A stretch of DNA of 64,000 nt, from positions 248,001 to 312,000 of the forward strand of contig CAZBHH010000001.1 in assembly GCA_964492065.1 (NCBI GenBank), read 5' to 3'. The translations under genes were made by a program, and so were the position numbers. Source of the DNA: JADKAC01 sp964492065. Lineage in GTDB: Bacteria > Bacteroidota > Bacteroidia > Chitinophagales > BACL12. Positions 17,489 to 26,113 of this stretch are shown here, piece by piece (position 1 is the first letter of the stretch; the number at the start of each line of letters is the position of its first letter). The notes under the pieces were generated by a model, which made no database searches, was not told where the DNA came from, and saw only the letters and a program-made list of their open reading frames with translations.

Positions 17489-19165
17489 ATGAGCCCATTT
17501 CCTACGGATATTGAAATAGCGCAGAGTGCTGCTATTCAACCTATCGCTTCGATAGCAGCCAAACTCGGCATCAACAGCGACGACCTCGATTTTTACGGCA
17601 AATACAAAGCGAAACTTCCGCTCTCATTTATAGATGAAGAAAAAATCAAAAAGTCCAAACTCATCCTGGTAACGGCAATTAATCCCACACCTGCCGGCGA
17701 AGGCAAGACCACGGTATGTATCGGTCTGAATGAAGGGTTGAATAAAATAGGGAAAAAAGCGGTAGTGGTATTGCGTGAGCCCTCGTTGGGGCCGGTATTC
17801 GGAATGAAAGGCGGCGCCGCAGGCGGCGGATATACCCAGGTAATACCCATGGAGGATATCAACCTGCATTTCACCGGTGATTTTGCAGCGGTAGAAAAGG
17901 CGAACAACCTGTTAAGTGCACTTATCGACAATAACTTAAATAATAAAGTCAACCTCGGGATCGACCCTCGCACCATTAAATGGAAACGGGTTATGGATAT
18001 GAACGACCGGTCGCTGCGCCATATCGTAATCGGCCTGGGCGGAACGACCAATGGCATTCCGAGAGAAGACGGTTTCAATATAACTCCGGCATCGGAGGTA
18101 ATGGCCATATTATGTATGTCCACCAGCTTTGCCGATTTGAAAAAACGGCTGGGAGATATTTATATCGGGCAGACCTTTGATAAAAAACCGGTATTTGCCC
18201 GCGACCTGAAAGCCGGCGGCGCTATGGCCTTGTTGTTAAAGGATGCCATAAAGCCCAACCTGGTGCAGACGCTGGAAGGCAATCCCGCGATAATTCACGG
18301 GGGGCCGTTTGCAAATATTGCCCAGGGAACAAACACCATCCTGGCGACCAAAATGGGGCTCAGCCTGTGCGATTACGTAGTTACGGAAGCCGGATTCGGC
18401 GCCGACTTGGGAGCCGAGAAATTTATGGATATCAAGTGCGGTTATGCCGGTTTCGGCCCGGATGCCATTGTGATAATCGCAACAATTCGGGCTTTGCGGC
18501 ATCACGGCGGAGCAAAGAAGGACGAGTACAATACGGCCAGCATAGAACGGGTGCGCAAGGGCATGGAAAACCTGGAAAAACATATTGAAAATTGCAAGAA
18601 ATTCGGCCTGTTACCCGTGGTGGCCATCAATAGTTTCCCGACAGATTCCGCCGAAGAGGTGCAACTGGTAATCGACCGCTGCGCCGAACTCGGCGTGAAG
18701 GCAGTGGTGAGCGACGGATTTGCCAAAGGCGGCGCCGGTGCAACTCAATTTGCCCAGGCGGTTGTCGAAAATATCGACAGCGGAGTAAACCACTTTAAAA
18801 AGTTATACGACTGGGCATTACCGGTTGAGGAAAAAATCAAGACGATTGCAACGGAAATTTACGGGGCCGACGGCGTCGAGTATTCCTCTGCTGCAAAATC
18901 GCAATTAAAGATGATCAAGGAGTTAGGGTTCGACCATATGCCCGTCTGCATGGCAAAAACTCAAAAATCGCTGAGCGATAATGAAAAACTTACCGGCCGG
19001 CCAAGAAACTTCACCATTACCGTCCGCGAGTTTGAATTTGCCGCCGGCGCCGGATTCGTAATTCCAATTCTCGGCGATATGATGCGCATGCCGGGGCTGC
19101 CCGCTATCCCCGCCTCCGAAGGCATGGACATCGACGACAACGGTAAGATAACCGGCCTGCAGTAA
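17489..19165 (+). CDS. fhs: Formate-tetrahydrofolate ligase
   Basis: 558 residues, normal Fhs length, from the ATG at 17489. It makes 10-formyl-tetrahydrofolate from formate, ATP and THF, feeding purine synthesis including PurH. The P-loop is TPAGEGKTTV near 62-71; other family blocks are REPSLGPVFGMKGGAAGGG, GGPFANIAQGTN, EAGFGADLGAEKF and the C-terminal GDMMRMPGLPAIP. The 27 upstream in-frame codons lack homology and span the promoter box, so I exclude them. Confidence 0.96.
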   Translation: MSPFPTDIEIAQSAAIQPIASIAAKLGINSDDLDFYGKYKAKLPLSFIDEEKIKKSKLILVTAINPTPAGEGKTTVCIGLNEGLNKIGKKAVVVLREPSLGPVFGMKGGAAGGGYTQVIPMEDINLHFTGDFAAVEKANNLLSALIDNNLNNKVNLGIDPRTIKWKRVMDMNDRSLRHIVIGLGGTTNGIPREDGFNITPASEVMAILCMSTSFADLKKRLGDIYIGQTFDKKPVFARDLKAGGAMALLLKDAIKPNLVQTLEGNPAIIHGGPFANIAQGTNTILATKMGLSLCDYVVTEAGFGADLGAEKFMDIKCGYAGFGPDAIVIIATIRALRHHGGAKKDEYNTASIERVRKGMENLEKHIENCKKFGLLPVVAINSFPTDSAEEVQLVIDRCAELGVKAVVSDGFAKGGAGATQFAQAVVENIDSGVNHFKKLYDWALPVEEKIKTIATEIYGADGVEYSSAAKSQLKMIKELGFDHMPVCMAKTQKSLSDNEKLTGRPRNFTITVREFEFAAGAGFVIPILGDMMRMPGLPAIPASEGMDIDDNGKITGLQ

Positions 19166-19263
19166 TCAGTGAATCATGCGAGGTAGCTTTCCCGTTGCAG
19201 GTGAAAAATGCGCATAGGGGCAGGGTGTGTAATATAATCTGGTATAAATCCAAAGCGTTATTA

Positions 19264-19271
19264 TACCTTTG
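19264..19271 (+). promoter_or_regulatory. Promoter -7 box of the SPOR gene (TACCTTTG)
   Basis: TACCTTTG matches TAnnTTTG, 15 bases before the ATG at 19287 and 24 before the alternative ATG at 19296. Probably drives the SPOR-amidohydrolase pair. Confidence 0.5.
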
Positions 19272-19286
19272 AATGAACGGATTTAA

Positions 19287-19682
19287 ATGTATTCCATGCG
19301 CATTGCTTTGATATGTATAATACTTTGCTGTTACAGTGCGATACAGGCACAGTCGGGCAATATCGTTATTCACGACAATGCCGGCGCCAACGCATTGGTA
19401 GAGAAATATATCCTGTTTAATACGACGCACAACAAACTTCCCGGATGGCGGATTCAAATCCTTTCGACCCCGCAGTTGAGCGAAGCAAAAAAAGAAAAGG
19501 GAAAGCTGATACAACAATTTTTGGAAATGCATGCCACTATCATTTTTGAGGCGCCCAATTACAAAGTGCGTGTAGGTGATTACCGCAACAGAATAGATGC
19601 CACCCGCGACTTACAGGAATTGATTCTCTATTATCCCAATGCATTTATTTGCAAAGACCTGGTGGATGTGAAACGATTATGA
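19287..19682 (+). CDS. Secreted SPOR-domain protein
   Basis: 131 residues. An N-terminal signal peptide (to about AIQAQ, residue 22) is followed by a ~30-residue linker and a C-terminal SPOR-like fold of about 75 residues (WRIQILS...YKVRVGDYRNRIDATRDLQEL...AFICKD). SPOR domains bind glycan strands lacking stem peptides at division or remodelling sites, so the protein probably acts in the periplasm on peptidoglycan. The second Met (MRIALIC, 19296) is an equally good start. Its stop overlaps the next start as ATGA, so the two products are translationally coupled. Confidence 0.78.
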   Translation: MYSMRIALICIILCCYSAIQAQSGNIVIHDNAGANALVEKYILFNTTHNKLPGWRIQILSTPQLSEAKKEKGKLIQQFLEMHATIIFEAPNYKVRVGDYRNRIDATRDLQELILYYPNAFICKDLVDVKRL

Positions 19683-20866
19683 ACCAGATAAAAAATCAAA
19701 TCCAGCAATTAGCTGCCTCCTATTTTGAAGAAATCCGCAGCATCCGCCGGCACCTGCACGCTCATCCCGAATTGAGTTTTGAAGAGTACAACACCGCCGC
19801 TTTTGTCGCAGAAAAGCTTTCGGAGTTTGGAATTCCATTTACGGGCGGCGTGGCCAAAACCGGCATCCTCGCAATCGTGGAAGGTAAGGCGACGGGAAAG
19901 ACGATTGCGCTGCGTGCGGATATGGATGCCCTGCCTATCACCGAAAGCAATGCGGTGGAATACCGGTCGCAAAATACCGGCGTGATGCATGCCTGCGGCC
20001 ACGATGTGCATACCGCCTGCCTGTTAGGAGCGGGAAAAATATTAAACACATTAAAACATACGTTTAATGGGACCATTAAATTGGTGTTTCAACCATCCGA
20101 AGAACGCATGCCCAGCGGAGCACAGGCGATGATCCGCGAAGGCGTATTGGAAAATCCGGATGTGGATTTAATGTTCGGTCAACATGTCTTTACGCCGTAT
20201 AAAGTAGGCACCCTTGCATTTTGCCCCGGCAAAATGATGGCATCCACCGATGAGTTATACATCACTATAACCGGCAAAGGCGGTCATGCAGCCTACCCGC
20301 ATCAGTTGGTTGACCCGGTGGTAATCGCAGCCCAGGTTATTACGGCTTTGCAACAATTGATCAGCCGAGCGATTTCACCCACCGACAGCGCTGTAATCAG
20401 TATTGGAAAGGTAATCGCCAACGGCGCAACGAACGTGATACCCGACGATGTACAAATGGAAGGCACCTTGCGGACAATGGATGAAAAGGTGCGACAATTA
20501 TTACACGAAAAAATTACCGGTACAATACAAGGCATGGCAGGTGCGATGGGCGCCCGTGCCGATATCCAAATAAAAATCGGCTACCCCTCGCTGGTAAATG
20601 ATATCGGGCTCACCCACCGAAGCATCGCCAATGCAAAAGAATATTTAGGCGACGCAAATGTGTTTATCGCCGAGCCGCGAATGGGCGCCGAGGATTTTGC
20701 CTTTTATGCACAGCAAGTCCCCGCCTGTTTCTACCGCCTGGGAACCGGCAACCCCGAAAAGGGAATTACCTCCAACATTCATACACCGACATTTGATATT
20801 GACGAGGAGGCTTTAATTACAGGTATGGGATTTATGGCGTATAACGCATTGATGGCTCTGGGTTAA
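19679..20866 (+). CDS. M20D family amidohydrolase (HipO/AbgB-like)
   Basis: 395 residues from the ATG at 19679, which overlaps the SPOR gene stop by 4 bases. Zinc-site motifs of the M20D family are intact: ALRADMDALPI, MHACGHDVHTA, FQPSEE, and GAEDFAFY near the C-terminus, with the inserted dimerisation domain in the middle (GKGGHAAYPH). No signal peptide, so cytoplasmic. Such enzymes cleave N-acyl amino acids, hippurate-like amides or aminobenzoyl-glutamate; the substrate is not determined. Coupling to a SPOR protein hints at a cell-wall-derived acyl or peptide substrate, which is only inference. Confidence 0.88.
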   Translation: MNQIKNQIQQLAASYFEEIRSIRRHLHAHPELSFEEYNTAAFVAEKLSEFGIPFTGGVAKTGILAIVEGKATGKTIALRADMDALPITESNAVEYRSQNTGVMHACGHDVHTACLLGAGKILNTLKHTFNGTIKLVFQPSEERMPSGAQAMIREGVLENPDVDLMFGQHVFTPYKVGTLAFCPGKMMASTDELYITITGKGGHAAYPHQLVDPVVIAAQVITALQQLISRAISPTDSAVISIGKVIANGATNVIPDDVQMEGTLRTMDEKVRQLLHEKITGTIQGMAGAMGARADIQIKIGYPSLVNDIGLTHRSIANAKEYLGDANVFIAEPRMGAEDFAFYAQQVPACFYRLGTGNPEKGITSNIHTPTFDIDEEALITGMGFMAYNALMALG

Positions 20867-20950
20867 TACCCGCAGAAACCGGAATTACACATCCCGGCCA
20901 TATCTAAACCGGGAAACAGCAGGGAGGTGTGCAGCTATTGGATACATCAT

Positions 20951-21322
20951 TTATACCCAGTACGCATACCCTAAGGGTGGCTGATACCCGAATACCTCCT
21001 GGAGCACATAGGCAAAAGTTCCCAGAACGACATACAAATAACTGCGCACAAATACCTTTAAGGGTTTTCTCGGGAAATAGATATTGAACTTTTCCAGCAA
21101 ATAAGCATAGAAGGTAAAATCCTTGTCTTCCTCGATATTATGCGCCGCATTCATCAGGCAACGGTTAAAAAACACGAACTGCAGCAATACAATGCCATAG
21201 GCTATCCACATTACCCACCAGTCAACGAGAAAGGGCCCCACCCACGACAAAATGGTTACCGAAAGGTGCACGTAAAACATGGTATTGATCTGAGTGGGTA
21301 TCGGCTGGCGTTGATTCTCCAT
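20951..21322 (-). CDS. Conserved small membrane protein of unknown function
   Basis: 123 residues with two N-terminal membrane helices (about 14-30 and 34-52, rich in Trp and Val), a charged segment with HNIEEDKDF, and a possible third hydrophobic stretch near 92-110. I do not recognise a named domain. It is transcribed divergently from the response regulator gene 200 bases away, and the 10-bp repeats between them could control both. Confidence 0.65.
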   Translation of the reverse strand: MENQRQPIPTQINTMFYVHLSVTILSWVGPFLVDWWVMWIAYGIVLLQFVFFNRCLMNAAHNIEEDKDFTFYAYLLEKFNIYFPRKPLKVFVRSYLYVVLGTFAYVLQEVFGYQPPLGYAYWV

Positions 21323-21352
21323 TGTGCTAAAATACTAATACAATTCTGAACT

Positions 21353-21382
21353 TCATTCAAAATCATTTAAAATGACTTAAAT
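21353..21382. promoter_or_regulatory. Three tandem 10-bp repeats, candidate response-regulator operator
   Basis: Units TCATTCAAAA, TCATTTAAAA and TGACTTAAAT lie head to tail at 21353, 21363 and 21373, one per helical turn; a weaker fourth unit may follow at 21383. OmpR/PhoB-family regulators bind direct repeats with about this spacing. The array lies in the 201-base divergent gap between the small membrane protein and the OmpR-type regulator genes. Confidence 0.5.
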
Positions 21383-21497
21383 CAATTATAAAAAAAAAGG
21401 TCACTGTTTAACATTATATTTGAAAATTCCCCCGGCAAATTAACAATTGTTATCTTAAAATTTAAATTGTATTTACACGTTGCATTTTAATCCAAAA

Positions 21498-21505
21498 TAT
21501 TTTTG
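21498..21505 (+). promoter_or_regulatory. Promoter -7 box of the response regulator (TATTTTTG)
   Basis: TATTTTTG matches TAnnTTTG and ends 18 bases before the GTG start at 21524. A second box TATATTTG is at 21415-21422, closer to the repeat array. Confidence 0.45.
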
Positions 21506-21523
21506 CGTTGATAAAAGCTTTAA

Positions 21524-22276
21524 GTGCTTAAACCAATTGAAATTACTTATCCTTTTAACCGTAAAACGTTGGAATCAACCTTAAGCAACATTAAAATATT
21601 ATATGTAGAAGATGATGAAACCCTCGCATTTGTAACTATTGACAATCTCAGCAGGAAGGGTTATATCATCACGCATTGCAAAGATGGATTAGAGGCAATT
21701 AAGACATTTCAGTCTGAAAAATTCGACCTGTGTATTCTGGATATCATGTTGCCGCAGATCGACGGTTACGCCGTAGCTCAGATCATTCGCAACACAAATG
21801 AAACCATCCCGATAATATTTCTTTCAGCAAAATCAACGCTGGATGACAAGCTGCTGGCATTGCGCACCGGCGGCGATGATTTTTTGTACAAGCCTTTCAG
21901 CATGAATGAGCTGATCATGCGCATACAGGTGTTTTTGCGCCGCAGCGGCGAAAAAAATAAAAAGGCAAAGCTAACCGACGAGGTACTGCAAATCGGTGAA
22001 TTCAAATTCAATCCCGCATTGCGTCAAGTGTCAATCAATCAACAAATAAAAACATTGAGCAACGGCGAATCGAAGTTGTTGTACTTACTCGCTTCCAATA
22101 TCAATAATATCGTGTACAAGGAAGACATCCGGGCGCAAAATGAAATCAACGGCCGCTTCTCATCCAAGAGTTTAAATACCAATATTTCAAAACTCAGACG
22201 GCTGTTGGAGACAAACCCCAAAATAACGATTGAAAACGTGCGTGAAATCGGTTTCCGGTTGCGGGTGATTGACTAA
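21524..22276 (+). CDS. OmpR-family response regulator (orphan)
   Basis: 250 residues from a GTG codon; no in-frame ATG exists before the receiver core, and TAA lies directly upstream. A 22-residue N-terminal extension precedes the receiver domain (acidic E29-D30-D31, phospho-acceptor D73 in LDIMLPQIDG, K123 in LYKPFS). The C-terminal ~100 residues are a winged-helix trans_reg_C domain (SNGESKLLYLLASN, LNTNISKLRRLLE, ENVREIGFRL). No histidine kinase gene is in the window, so its sensor is unknown. It ends 6 bases from the convergent nosY stop. Confidence 0.9.
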   Translation: MLKPIEITYPFNRKTLESTLSNIKILYVEDDETLAFVTIDNLSRKGYIITHCKDGLEAIKTFQSEKFDLCILDIMLPQIDGYAVAQIIRNTNETIPIIFLSAKSTLDDKLLALRTGGDDFLYKPFSMNELIMRIQVFLRRSGEKNKKAKLTDEVLQIGEFKFNPALRQVSINQQIKTLSNGESKLLYLLASNINNIVYKEDIRAQNEINGRFSSKSLNTNISKLRRLLETNPKITIENVREIGFRLRVID

Positions 22277-22282
22277 GAAGAA

Positions 22283-23050
22283 TTACAAATCCTTGCGCAT
22301 GAAGATGCGCCTCGCCACAATAGCGGGAATTGCAATCCAAATAAATAATATTCCCGCCGAAAGCAACATCCCCAAATTGCTGCCGAAGAATTTATTGTAT
22401 AGTGCGCCCGTATAACCCATCAATGCAGACAAGTCTAATTGGAGAAGCACCAAAATCCTGGAAAGATCTACGGGGTTTAGCGCCGTCAGGATGAGAATGG
22501 GCTGTTCCAGCGGATAATCGGAAAAGCTGAAAACGATCCACAACAACAATCCATCGTAAATCAGCGCAAAGAAAAACCACAGTAGAATAGACATGCCAAT
22601 GCCCCTTGATTTATCCCGTGCAATAACCGAAGTGAGAACAGCCAGGCTGATGAATACCAGTGTCAGCAACAGGGCAGATATCACCAACAATCCGCCTGCC
22701 CACACCGGGAAATACATTAATACCGGTATGCCGATTCCGATAACGACCGCAGCGCACATGGCGATGGACAAGCTGAAAAACTGGCCCAGGATAATTGTAC
22801 TGCGCTTTACGGGTTGTGCGAGCAGCAATTCCGTAAACTCAGAAGCATTGTATTGGTGAATGGTTGAGAAAATGATACTCACCATCGGCAAAACGATCAA
22901 CACTATATTCAACAGACTCATCACTCCCTTCACGGGGTTTACATCGAGGTTAAAAAAGCTGACCGAGACTAAAAATAAAAATACGGTATAGGAAACCACC
23001 ACCCGGTTGCGCAGAATATCGTGCAGATTGTATTTAATAATATTGATCAT
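22283..23050 (-). CDS. nosY: NosY-type ABC permease for copper-site maturation
   Basis: 255 residues with about six membrane helices, of the ABC-2/NosY type: a conserved DILRNRVVVSY start and FTELLLAQPVKRSTIILGQ after the second helix. NosFY with periplasmic NosD matures the CuZ site of N2O reductase, probably by moving a sulfur species. It starts inside the nosF stop (4-base overlap) and is the last gene of the nos operon. Confidence 0.9.
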   Translation of the reverse strand: MINIIKYNLHDILRNRVVVSYTVFLFLVSVSFFNLDVNPVKGVMSLLNIVLIVLPMVSIIFSTIHQYNASEFTELLLAQPVKRSTIILGQFFSLSIAMCAAVVIGIGIPVLMYFPVWAGGLLVISALLLTLVFISLAVLTSVIARDKSRGIGMSILLWFFFALIYDGLLLWIVFSFSDYPLEQPILILTALNPVDLSRILVLLQLDLSALMGYTGALYNKFFGSNLGMLLSAGILFIWIAIPAIVARRIFMRKDL

Positions 23051-23751
23051 GATTGACGCATTACAGCCGCTATTGCTTTGTTCAATGATTGTTCGCCGGT
23101 TTCGCTCCGCAGTGTTTCCATCGACTTATAAAATTTAATCCTGCCCTCGACGATAAATAAAATATCGGTTGTAAATTCTTCCAAATCGCTCAGGATGTGC
23201 GAGGTTATCAGGATCAGTTTGCCTGCGGCTTTTTCCTGTAATATTTTTTGTTTCAGAATTTCTGCCGAAATCGGGTCCAGGCCTGCCGTCGGTTCATCCA
23301 GTATGAGTATGTCCGGATTAAACATAAAGGCGAGGCATGCGCTTACTTTTTGCCGGGTACCTCCCGACAAGGTGCGCATATATTTCGACCTTATATCGCC
23401 AATTTCAAAGGCTTCGTACAGCGTATTATCAATAGCGCCCTTGTGGCGGCGGATACTTTGCAGCATATCAAACACCTGGCCTACCCGCATATTGTCGGGA
23501 TAGCGCCCAATCTGCGGCATATACCCGATATTGTCCCTATAACCGTAATCGTGGGCAATATTCTTCTTATCGAACAGAATGGTTCCGCTGTCGGGAATCA
23601 CCATACCGAGCAGGCATTTTATCAGCGTGGTTTTGCCGGAGGCGTTCGGCCCGATAAAGGAAACGGCCTTGCCTTTGGCGAGTTGTAAATTGATGTCGTT
23701 CAGGACGTGCAATTTGCCGAAAGACTTATGCAGGTGTTGTATCTCAATCAT
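23047..23751 (-). CDS. nosF: NosF-type ABC ATPase
   Basis: 234 residues. Walker A GPNASGKTTLIK near 33-44, Q-loop YMPQIGRYP, signature LSGGTRQK, Walker B ILILDEPTAGLDP, switch His in TSHILSDLEE. Energises NosY in NosZ maturation. Overlaps nosD and nosY by 4 bases on each side, so the three genes are translationally coupled. Confidence 0.93.
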   Translation of the reverse strand: MIEIQHLHKSFGKLHVLNDINLQLAKGKAVSFIGPNASGKTTLIKCLLGMVIPDSGTILFDKKNIAHDYGYRDNIGYMPQIGRYPDNMRVGQVFDMLQSIRRHKGAIDNTLYEAFEIGDIRSKYMRTLSGGTRQKVSACLAFMFNPDILILDEPTAGLDPISAEILKQKILQEKAAGKLILITSHILSDLEEFTTDILFIVEGRIKFYKSMETLRSETGEQSLNKAIAAVMRQS

Positions 23752-24989
23752 AACTCAATGGGTTGCATATAAGGTGTATTGTCCACCAGGTTTTCAGGTG
23801 TCAATCCGGGCAATATTTTTTCCGCCTTGTCAACAAGGTATTGCGCAAAGCTGCGATACAACATTATCGCTTCCGGAATTTTTTCCACGATTATGGCAAA
23901 CAGGCTCACAGGGTGATAGGGCACGTCGCCCAATGAGTTTCTGTCCAGATCATATCCTTCGTACTTATCCCAGTAGTTGCCGTTGAACGTATTTAATACC
24001 AGGCTTCCGTTGGTGGAAACATCGAATGAATTATTGAGAAAATTGTTTTCCTCAAACGCCACATCGGTGCAATTCGCGGTTATTATCAATGCCCATCCGT
24101 TGTCCGAAATCGAATTGCGCTGAGCCGCAATACGACTGCTTCCCTCCATGTGAATGGCTATTGAATTATCCCAAAACACATTCTCAAAAATTTCACTGTC
24201 GGTAATATCCTTCAACAACAGGCCGAAGGACGAGCTGCTCCGGTTCTTTTCAAATCTATTGTTTTGCATGCGCACCCACTTTGAGTACATCACCGCAACG
24301 CCCGCCCCGTTTTCCGAGAACGTATTGTGCAGGTATATATCATTGTTGGAGAACATAAAATGCAATCCGTAGCGGATATTTTTATAACACCTGTTATCCG
24401 AAATAATGCTGTTGGAGACAAACTCCAGGTAGATGCCGTCGCGGTTGCCCGTTATGGTATTTTTCTCTATGGTAATCGCATCGCATTTCCATAAATGAAT
24501 TCCATTGCCGGAGGTGTTTTCTGTTTTGGGTGTACTCGCAATTGTATTATTTATTATTGCGTTGCTATCGGACTTGGCGAGATAAATACTAAAGTAGTTA
24601 TCGGACAATGTATTGTTCAACACTTGCACGTGTTTCACTTCCGTAAGTCGGATTGCTGCATTTTCGTGGAGATCGGAGGGTTTGGAATGTCGAATAACCC
24701 ATCCCTGGATGGTTACCGAATCCGACAGCACAATAAAACCCTCGCCTTTATAGTCGATATCCAAAACAGGTTGATTTTTACCGATAACAACCAGGGGTTT
24801 ATCGATTACCACATTGTACTCACTGAAGACACCGCCATCGATAATAATAGTATCGTAGGGCGCTGCAGATGCTATCTGTTGTTGTAAAATGCCATTGGTC
24901 TTTACATCGGCCGCCTGGTCCGATGCCGGTTGTGCAGGTAGCAGACAGACAATAATACAAATGAACGCAAAGGCAATTGTTTTTTTCAT
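23748..24989 (-). CDS. nosD: NosD periplasmic maturation protein
   Basis: 413 residues. A signal peptide (about 1-20, ending LLPAQPA) is followed by a right-handed parallel beta-helix built of repeated N-x-I/V turns (NTLSDNYFS, NTITGNRDGIYLE, NRFEKNRS), as in CASH/NosD carbohydrate-binding-like folds. The family-specific C-terminal part includes FNGNYWDKYEGYDLDRNSLGDVPYHP. NosD works in the periplasm with NosFY to assemble the tetranuclear CuZ centre. Starts 17 bases after nosL. Confidence 0.93.
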   Translation of the reverse strand: MKKTIAFAFICIIVCLLPAQPASDQAADVKTNGILQQQIASAAPYDTIIIDGGVFSEYNVVIDKPLVVIGKNQPVLDIDYKGEGFIVLSDSVTIQGWVIRHSKPSDLHENAAIRLTEVKHVQVLNNTLSDNYFSIYLAKSDSNAIINNTIASTPKTENTSGNGIHLWKCDAITIEKNTITGNRDGIYLEFVSNSIISDNRCYKNIRYGLHFMFSNNDIYLHNTFSENGAGVAVMYSKWVRMQNNRFEKNRSSSSFGLLLKDITDSEIFENVFWDNSIAIHMEGSSRIAAQRNSISDNGWALIITANCTDVAFEENNFLNNSFDVSTNGSLVLNTFNGNYWDKYEGYDLDRNSLGDVPYHPVSLFAIIVEKIPEAIMLYRSFAQYLVDKAEKILPGLTPENLVDNTPYMQPIEL

Positions 24990-25006
24990 AGCGGGAATTG
25001 CCGGAA

Positions 25007-25453
25007 TTATTTAGCGGACATAGTTGTCACCTGCTCCCATTGCAAAATTTCTCCTCCCTTTTCCCGCATCACTTCTTTTAATGAAGCTTCGGATGCGAAG
25101 GCGGCAATATTTCCCCCCATCGGCGATTTAAATTCCGGGTTAAATAAAAACGATGCCTGCGTATGTTCAACAAACTGGCCGGAAAGAAAATCTGCTATAA
25201 ACATGTGCGCCGTATTATCAGAGCCCGGCATTTGTTGTTCGCGGTATTTCACCAGGCAAAACAAATCGTCGAACTTATAGGTCTTTCCCTTGTCGGTTTG
25301 CATTTCACAACCGAACCGGGTATCGACAATAGTCATTTTGCAGAAAGCGCATGCGTCTTCGCCGTAGGCAATTGGCACAGGCCCGGATTTGACACAACCG
25401 ACCAAAAGCATTACCCCGGAAACGAGGTAAGCTATGGGTGTATATTTTTTCAT
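25007..25453 (-). CDS. nosL: NosL copper chaperone lipoprotein
   Basis: 148 residues from the ATG at 25453; the longer frame runs into the upstream gene. Signal peptide with lipobox LVGC, acylated Cys20. The copper-binding motif CAFCKM (C35, C38, M40) and the FDDLFCLVKY block are typical of NosL, which delivers Cu(I) to apo-NosZ in the periplasm. It starts 2 bases after the stop of the 195-residue membrane protein gene. Confidence 0.92.
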   Translation of the reverse strand: MKKYTPIAYLVSGVMLLVGCVKSGPVPIAYGEDACAFCKMTIVDTRFGCEMQTDKGKTYKFDDLFCLVKYREQQMPGSDNTAHMFIADFLSGQFVEHTQASFLFNPEFKSPMGGNIAAFASEASLKEVMREKGGEILQWEQVTTMSAK

Positions 25454-25455
25454 GT

Positions 25456-26043
25456 TCAGGCTGGTTTTTTCTTTGAGAAATAAAAATATTCCGCTCCCAC
25501 CATTACAAACAATATGGCAGTGCTGATCATCAACGCCAGTCCGCCCACATCGGGTTGGCTCCACGCATCGAAGTTTAACAAACGCTTATGGCCTATCAGC
25601 GGCGGCTGATAGGTCATACCTGGTATTTTAATCGCCGCATTCGGGTCGAGGTTATGCCCGTAATCGTAGCACCATTGATAGAAATCGTACAAGCCTAACG
25701 AACCTATGATCAGGATGGAAATTGCCCAGGTGAGCATTACCCATCTGCGGTTGATAATAAAAGTCAGAATTCCCAGTCCGATCATTCCATATAAGATGAG
25801 GTACATAAACCCGAATTCGGGAAACATCTCCTCTTTAATATGCTGCATGCCGATATAGTGGTTCAACCCGTTTATCACTTCTACATCACCGGTAAGTTTA
25901 TCCTTCCAGATTTGCAGGTAAAGGCCTTCGGGATATTGCGGAGCGAATAAGTCAATACGCCAGATCGGATAGAACAAGGTTGGTATCATTCCCAGAGCAC
26001 ATACTAAGAGAACTACCCTTGTCACCCTATTTAATTTTTTCAT
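25456..26043 (-). CDS. Membrane protein of unknown function in the nos operon
   Basis: 195 residues with four predicted membrane helices (about 8-25, 76-97, 102-121, 166-186). Two extracytoplasmic loops result: residues 26-75, carrying H62, M66, H68 and M73 in a short span, and residues 122-165, with C125 and H130. I do not recognise a named domain. It sits between nosZ and nosL in the place where other clade II operons (for example Wolinella) have nosB, also a membrane protein, but homology to NosB cannot be judged here. Its place and the His/Met-rich loop suggest a role in electron or copper supply to NosZ; this is inference. Confidence 0.75.
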   Translation of the reverse strand: MKKLNRVTRVVLLVCALGMIPTLFYPIWRIDLFAPQYPEGLYLQIWKDKLTGDVEVINGLNHYIGMQHIKEEMFPEFGFMYLILYGMIGLGILTFIINRRWVMLTWAISILIIGSLGLYDFYQWCYDYGHNLDPNAAIKIPGMTYQPPLIGHKRLLNFDAWSQPDVGGLALMISTAILFVMVGAEYFYFSKKKPA

Positions 26044-26056
26044 CTTTCTTGAGTTT

Positions 26057-26091
26057 AATGAGCCCCCGCCCCAAATGGGCGGGAACTCATT
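26057..26091 (-). other. Intercistronic stem-loop downstream of nosZ
   Basis: In the minus-strand RNA the arms (26077-26091 and 26057-26071) form a 15-bp stem with loop AUUUG, including two U-G wobbles that would be C-A mismatches on the plus strand. No U-run follows. It lies between the nosZ stop and the next gene and probably shields the upstream nosZ mRNA from 3' exonucleases, giving more NosZ than accessory protein. Confidence 0.6.
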
Positions 26092-26113
26092 TTAATAGTT
26101 TATAATCAAAACG

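Noticed and set aside
20893..20913. CCCGG...CCGGG pairing between the amidohydrolase and the small membrane protein genes
   Set aside because: A 5-bp stem with an 11-base loop and no T-run is within chance expectation.
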